64,000 bases of DNA from an uncultured Prevotellaceae bacterium (GTDB lineage: Bacteria; Bacteroidota; Bacteroidia; Bacteroidales; Bacteroidaceae), in assembly GCA_900318815.1 (NCBI GenBank), contig ONMA01000004.1, positions 1 through 64,000 on the forward strand, written 5' to 3'. Positions 60,789 to 64,000 of the stretch are shown one piece after another. Both the position numbers and the translations under genes were made by a program. The notes under the pieces are model-generated. The model saw only the letters and a program-made list of their open reading frames with translations. It was not told the origin of the DNA and ran no database searches. Each line of letters begins with the position of its first letter. The stretch's first letter is position 1.

Positions 60789-61952
60789 TTACATGGCTGC
60801 AATCTCCTCGGCCATGGTATTCAGGGCAACGCAGTCGGAGCGGCTGATGTGCCGTTTGCCGGCATCGTATTCCCAGGGGCTGAGGATAAGTACACGGCCA
60901 TCGGCGACAGCATCGAAGAGGTCGCTGGGTGGCTTGTAGTAGTCGCGGAAGCCATTGTCCGCAAGGACGATGAAGGGATGCTGCTCGTTGATGAGTACCT
61001 CTTTTACAGCTTTCTCTTTAGGGGAAATGAAGGGCGAGACTATCACCGTGCCCTGTCGGGCAGCCAGCACGCAGCCGTTCATATAGTTGCGAAGGGGCTG
61101 GGGGCGGCCTTTCGCTGCCTCGTCAACGAGGGTATGGCGCACATGGACGGGGGCGAAATGCTCCGCTTGCAGCAGGGCGATATTGCCCACTGCGGCGTAG
61201 GGGCGGCCGGCAATCTCGATGCCCTTCTGCACGCGGAAGAAGCCGGGCATGAGGCGCTTGGTGGCCAGGCGCTGTGGGTTGAGCTGCACATAGCGAATCA
61301 TTGCCTGCAGCTGGCCGCGCCGCGACATGGGGCGAATGAAGGGCACCTCAGTGAAGAGGGGCGGCAGGGCGTAGTAGGCTTCATCGCCGAGAAGGGCACG
61401 CAGGGGATTCTCCCGGCTGGAAGCCGGGGCAAGGGACGAAAGAGAGCTTCCGGCCGTGGTTGGAGCGGGGATTCCGGTTGTGGTTGGAGCGGGGATTCCG
61501 GCTGTGGGCAGATGGTTGTTTCCGGCTGTGGGCAGTGCGGTTTTTTCGTTGGTTGTCCCGCCTATCAGGCGGGATGTTGCGCGCAGATAGCTATATGCCC
61601 GCCCCGCCTTCTTCGCCCCCCGCCAGAAGCCCTGCGCCACATAGCGGATGCTTTTCTCCATCGGGTGGCGCACATACCAGATGCTATGCAGATGGTCGGG
61701 CATGAGGCTGTACTGCAGGATCTGTATCTCAGGACAAAACAGGGGCAAGGAGCGCTGACAGTCTAAGATTGCCCTCCCTATCTCTGTCTGCTCTACCCTT
61801 GCCTGGGCGGGGTCGCTGTCAGGAATGACAAGCGTACCCATCAATGGCTCGCGCGACGTCACCGTCAGCGTAACATGGTAGATGCCAACACCCTTCCACG
61901 AGGTTCCTTCTTGCTGCCATTGCCATTGGTCTTGCTTTGTCGTTCCATCCAT
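60789..61952 (-). CDS. Second RAYT-type HUH transposase with extra C-terminal domain and repeat linker
   Basis: This encodes 387 residues. The HUH motif is YSLMPDHLHSIWYV near residue 86 and the candidate catalytic Tyr lies in MIRYVQLNPQRLA near 228. Between them is an added Pro/Thr/Gly-rich linker (PTAGNNHLPTAGIPAPTTTG) encoded by tandem repeats at 61446-61540. The C-terminal domain (RQGTVIVSPFISPKEKAVKE, RVLILSPWEYDAG, DCVALNTMAEEIA) matches that of the protein at 39273, showing that they are diverged members of one family. No REP hairpins are seen directly next to it, apart from CCCGCCT-ATC-AGGCGGG inside the gene at 61557-61573. Confidence 0.8.
   Translation of the reverse strand: MDGTTKQDQWQWQQEGTSWKGVGIYHVTLTVTSREPLMGTLVIPDSDPAQARVEQTEIGRAILDCQRSLPLFCPEIQILQYSLMPDHLHSIWYVRHPMEKSIRYVAQGFWRGAKKAGRAYSYLRATSRLIGGTTNEKTALPTAGNNHLPTAGIPAPTTTGIPAPTTAGSSLSSLAPASSRENPLRALLGDEAYYALPPLFTEVPFIRPMSRRGQLQAMIRYVQLNPQRLATKRLMPGFFRVQKGIEIAGRPYAAVGNIALLQAEHFAPVHVRHTLVDEAAKGRPQPLRNYMNGCVLAARQGTVIVSPFISPKEKAVKEVLINEQHPFIVLADNGFRDYYKPPSDLFDAVADGRVLILSPWEYDAGKRHISRSDCVALNTMAEEIAAM
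61446..61540. repeat. Tandem repeats inside the second transposase gene
   Basis: GGTTGGAGCGGGGATTCCGG occurs twice (27-base step) and TTCCGGCTGTGGGCAG twice more. In frame on the minus strand this gives alternating LPTAG and IPAPTT units. Confidence 0.8.
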
Positions 61953-61970
61953 ATATACTTGCGTGCGTGC

Positions 61971-62732
61971 TTACTGTTGTCTTTGTCTCACGGCCTCGAA
62001 CAGCAGGATGGCGGCTGAGACCGAGACGTTGAGCGAGTCGATGCGGCCCAGCATGGGGATGCGGATATGGGCATCGGCGGCGCGGCGCCATAGGTCGGTG
62101 AGTCCTGTAGCCTCGGTGCCCATGACGATGGCCGTGCCCTGTCGCATGTCGGTGTCGTAGTAGAGGTGGGAGTCCTGTAGCTGTGCCGTGAGGATGCGAA
62201 TGCCGTGCCGTTTCAGGTAGCTGATGCAGTCGTCGGTGGTAGTGGCCACGCAGGGCACGCTGAAGAAGGCACCCACGCTGCTGCGTATCAGGTTCGGGTT
62301 GCCGAGGTCGGTCAGCGGGTCGCAAATGACGACGGCATCGGCGGCGGCGGCATCGGCCGAGCGCAGGATGGCTCCTAAGTTGCCGGGTTTCTCCACGCTC
62401 TCGACCACCATGATGAGCGGCTGTTTGCTCAGTTGCAGGTCGTCTAACGTCAGCTGGCGCGTCCTCACCTCGGCGATGATTCCCTCTGTGCCGCCCCGGT
62501 AGGCTATCTTCTCGTAGACCTCGGCTGTCACCTCTATCAGTCGCACTGAGTCCTGGAAGGCAGGCAGCGTCCCGCAGATGGCGGGGCAATAGAACACGGT
62601 GTCGATGGTGAAACCGCCTTCCATGCAGTGCTGCACTTCGCGCCGTCCCTCGACGATGAAGAGTCCGGCCTTGCGTCGTTCAGCCGACTTCTGTTGCAGT
62701 GCCACGAGCTGTTTTATCTTCGTGTTCTGCAT
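61971..62732 (-). CDS. SpoU/TrmH-family rRNA/tRNA 2'-O-methyltransferase
   Basis: This encodes 253 residues. An N-terminal substrate-binding domain (KAGLFIVEGRREVQHCMEGG) precedes the SPOUT domain with VESVEKPGNLGAILRSADAA, AIVMGTEATGLTDLW and IPMLGRIDSLNVSVSAAILL. This two-domain form usually methylates 23S rRNA. Met codons at 62756 and 62732 are possible; a minus-strand TACTTTTG promoter box at 62763-62770 puts the likely transcript start near 62756, which favours 62732. It is the second SPOUT enzyme in the window, only distantly related to the one at 3671. Confidence 0.9.
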   Translation of the reverse strand: MQNTKIKQLVALQQKSAERRKAGLFIVEGRREVQHCMEGGFTIDTVFYCPAICGTLPAFQDSVRLIEVTAEVYEKIAYRGGTEGIIAEVRTRQLTLDDLQLSKQPLIMVVESVEKPGNLGAILRSADAAAADAVVICDPLTDLGNPNLIRSSVGAFFSVPCVATTTDDCISYLKRHGIRILTAQLQDSHLYYDTDMRQGTAIVMGTEATGLTDLWRRAADAHIRIPMLGRIDSLNVSVSAAILLFEAVRQRQQ

Positions 62733-62762
62733 GCTCGAAACATATTGTGTTGTCATTATGTG

Positions 62763-62770
62763 CAAAAGTA
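62763..62770 (-). promoter_or_regulatory. -7 promoter element for the SPOUT methyltransferase at 61971
   Basis: The minus strand reads TACTTTTG, about 30 bases ahead of the start at 62732. Confidence 0.4.
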
Positions 62771-62799
62771 CACATTTTATTTCATTTCCCCAAATAATC

Positions 62800-63240
62800 C
62801 TTACAGAAGTTTCCCACCTTTTTACAACTTTCGCATGTATGAATAACAACAACGGATTTCACGGATTATACGGATTTTCTAATATTAAGTAACATCGCGT
62901 AGCCACAAATCCGTATAATCCGTGTAATCCGTTGTTTATAAGAACTTGCGTAAGTTTCCACCTTTTTACAACTTTCGCATGTATGAATAACAACAACGGA
63001 TTTCACGGATTATACGGATTTTCTAATATTAAGTAACCATCGCGTAGCCACAAATCCGTATAATCCGTGTAATCCGTTGTTTATAAGAACTTACAGAAGT
63101 TTCCCACCTTTTACAACTTTCGCATGTATGAATAACAACAACGGATTTCACGGATTATACGGATTTTCTAATATTAAGTAACCATCGCATAGCCACAAAT
63201 CCGTATAATCCGTGTAATCCGTTGTTTATAAGAACTTGCG
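62800..63240. repeat. Three tandem ~143-bp units of the ACGGATT family, block 4
   Basis: Each unit has TTTTTACAACTTTCGCATGT, then AACGGATTTCACGGATTATA, a TTCTAATATTAAGTAAC spacer with CGCGTAGCCAC, and the inverse AAATCCGTATAATCCGTGTA. The units start near 62819, 62966 and 63108 and are almost identical, so the triplication is recent. Confidence 0.85.
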
Positions 63241-63247
63241 TAATTAA

Positions 63248-63300
63248 ACGAAACAGCCACCCCGGCGACGCTTGCTGGTGGTGGCTATGTGTTGTTTCGA
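63248..63300. other. Long hairpin after the tandem repeat
   Basis: CGAAACAGCCACC pairs with GGTGGCTATGTGTTGTTTCG with an internal bulge. It may serve as a terminator or small RNA. The remaining bases to 63346 hold nothing recognised. Confidence 0.35.
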
Positions 63301-63346
63301 TAAAAAAGTGGGCGGTGGCTTCACAGTCTGGCCCAGCAGAAGTGTT

Positions 63347-63847
63347 TTAATTTTTCAATGATTTGTTATTATAGAGAAAGCATAGAAATTCCTTGTCTAA
63401 GTCGCCTGTCAGGCAGATGATGGTGAGCAGGTTGCGGGTCTTGTCCTCGCGCAGCAGGATGAGTTCGGCGGTCTGTCCGCGCCTGTTCTTCCTGGTATAG
63501 AACGTTCCCCTTGCGTTGTCGGTATCGAAGTTCTCTTCGGCCTTGAACCTGCGTCGGTGCTTCGTCATGAGCTGTTCGGCCCGTTCGTATAGCTCTGCGG
63601 GTGCGCTCACGATGCGCATGCTCTTCAGTTTGCCGATGGCCTGTTGCAGTGCCTCGGTGTGTTCCTCGGTAATCTGGTGGCTTTCAGCAATCTGCTCCAT
63701 CATCTTCGGGCTTACGGTGATGCACTTCACCGTGGTGTCGCCCTCACACAGCGTCATGAACTTCTGGGCGAAGTCCAGGGCCTCCTGCGCTTGCGATGTG
63801 AGCGTTGCGGCCATCATGAGGAACAGTAGCAGAGACTTCTTCATCAC
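63347..63847 (-). CDS. DUF4252-family exported protein
   Basis: This encodes 166 residues. A signal peptide (LLLFLMMAATLTSQAQ) precedes a small alpha/beta domain (FAQKFMTLCEGDTTVKCITV, then SPKMMEQI, ELILLREDKTRNLLTIICLT) like DUF4252, found in Bacteroidales next to extracytoplasmic sigma factor and small regulator genes. Function unknown. It starts 4 bases after the stop of the gene that runs off the window, so they are one operon. Confidence 0.8.
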   Translation of the reverse strand: MMKKSLLLFLMMAATLTSQAQEALDFAQKFMTLCEGDTTVKCITVSPKMMEQIAESHQITEEHTEALQQAIGKLKSMRIVSAPAELYERAEQLMTKHRRRFKAEENFDTDNARGTFYTRKNRRGQTAELILLREDKTRNLLTIICLTGDLDKEFLCFLYNNKSLKN

Positions 63848-63851
63848 TCGT

Positions 63852-64000
63852 TCAGTTGAGGCTGGTGGTGTCGGCAGGCAGTGTGAGCACGGAGACGAGC
63901 GAGTCGGCCTGACGTGCCTGGCTGAAGCCTTCGCTCATCAGCTGCAGGGCATCCTCCACCTGGTCGTAGGCCATGCCCGGGTCATCGTAGGTGTCCTTGT
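63852..64000 (-). CDS. C-terminal end of a gene running off the window, upstream partner of DUF4252
   Basis: The minus-strand frame is open from the window edge to a TGA at 63852-63854 and reads DTYDDPGMAYDQVEDALQLM and ends LTLPADTTSLN (49 codons). I recall a similar DTYDDPxxAY tail in small membrane regulators encoded between a sigma-70 factor and DUF4252 genes in Bacteroidales, which would make it a possible anti-sigma-type protein, but only the tail is visible. Confidence 0.5.
   Translation of the reverse strand, partial: KDTYDDPGMAYDQVEDALQLMSEGFSQARQADSLVSVLTLPADTTSLN

Noticed and set aside
62599-62892. Small plus-strand gene at the start of the triplicated repeat
   Set aside because: It is mostly antisense to the methyltransferase and ends in repeat DNA; no signal or family is visible.
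1-64000. tRNA or rRNA genes
   Set aside because: No cloverleaf with a TTCGA-type T-loop and CCA-proximal stem, and no conserved rRNA segment, was recognised in the intergenic regions; a tRNAscan run would be needed to be certain.

Overview
The window looks like chromosomal DNA of a Bacteroidales bacterium, most probably Prevotellaceae. The reasons are the many TAnnTTTG (-7) / TTTG (-33) promoters of the Bacteroidetes sigma-ABfr type, weak Shine-Dalgarno sites, a PorZ-like type IX secretion protein, a three-subunit fumarate reductase operon, lipoproteins and exported proteins of Bacteroidetes-type families (DUF4377, DUF4886, DUF4252), and Omp28-like and M64 peptidase genes. Most genes are housekeeping genes in short operons. 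No rRNA or tRNA gene was recognised.

Layout. 1-3.5 kb: accessory genes (KilA-N fragment, DUF4377 lipoprotein, retropepsin/PDZ protein, a broken regulatory-domain gene). 3.7-5.2 kb: a tRNA/rRNA methyltransferase, then 0.9 kb of non-coding DNA with three inverted-repeat systems and a dense DnaA-box cluster that could be the chromosomal origin, then nadA. 6.2-16.4 kb: a leftward block leuS > yitT > rdgB > porZ > a glycosyltransferase/CotH fusion. 16.5-34.8 kb: mutS, a histidine kinase, lgt, ychF, polA, a polyprenyl synthase, deoC, a MazG-like gene, dtd, uvrC, apt, mnmG. 35.1-39.1 kb: frdC-frdA-frdB, interrupted by a repeat-flanked S23/intervening-sequence-type gene. 39.2-44.8 kb: accessory region with a REP-type HUH transposase, an EamA transporter, a broken MNT/HEPN toxin-antitoxin module, a DUF4886 protein and an Abi protein. 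45-60.7 kb: murQ, a D-Ala-D-Ala carboxypeptidase, exported proteins, an AsmA-like protein, a Pif1-like helicase, and an envelope operon ending in an M64 peptidase. 60.8-64 kb: a second HUH transposase, an rRNA methyltransferase, a triplicated repeat, and a DUF4252 gene followed by a truncated gene.

The unusual theme is repetitive palindromic DNA. At least seven families are visible, and several copies sit inside reading frames: a roughly 95-bp palindrome in leuS, an 8-bp-unit repeat that fuses a membrane glycosyltransferase to a CotH-like protein, and a 19-bp REP-like hairpin inside the transposase gene that carries two more copies downstream. Two Y1/HUH (RAYT-type) transposases with an unassigned shared C-terminal domain are natural candidates for moving some of them. 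Separate points of interest are a structured RNA shared by two loci with a possible alternative-pairing switch, two mirror-symmetric arrays of 22-bp units, and a short promoter-hairpin-T-run transcript. All functional statements are read from the sequence and from memory of families; no database search was run.
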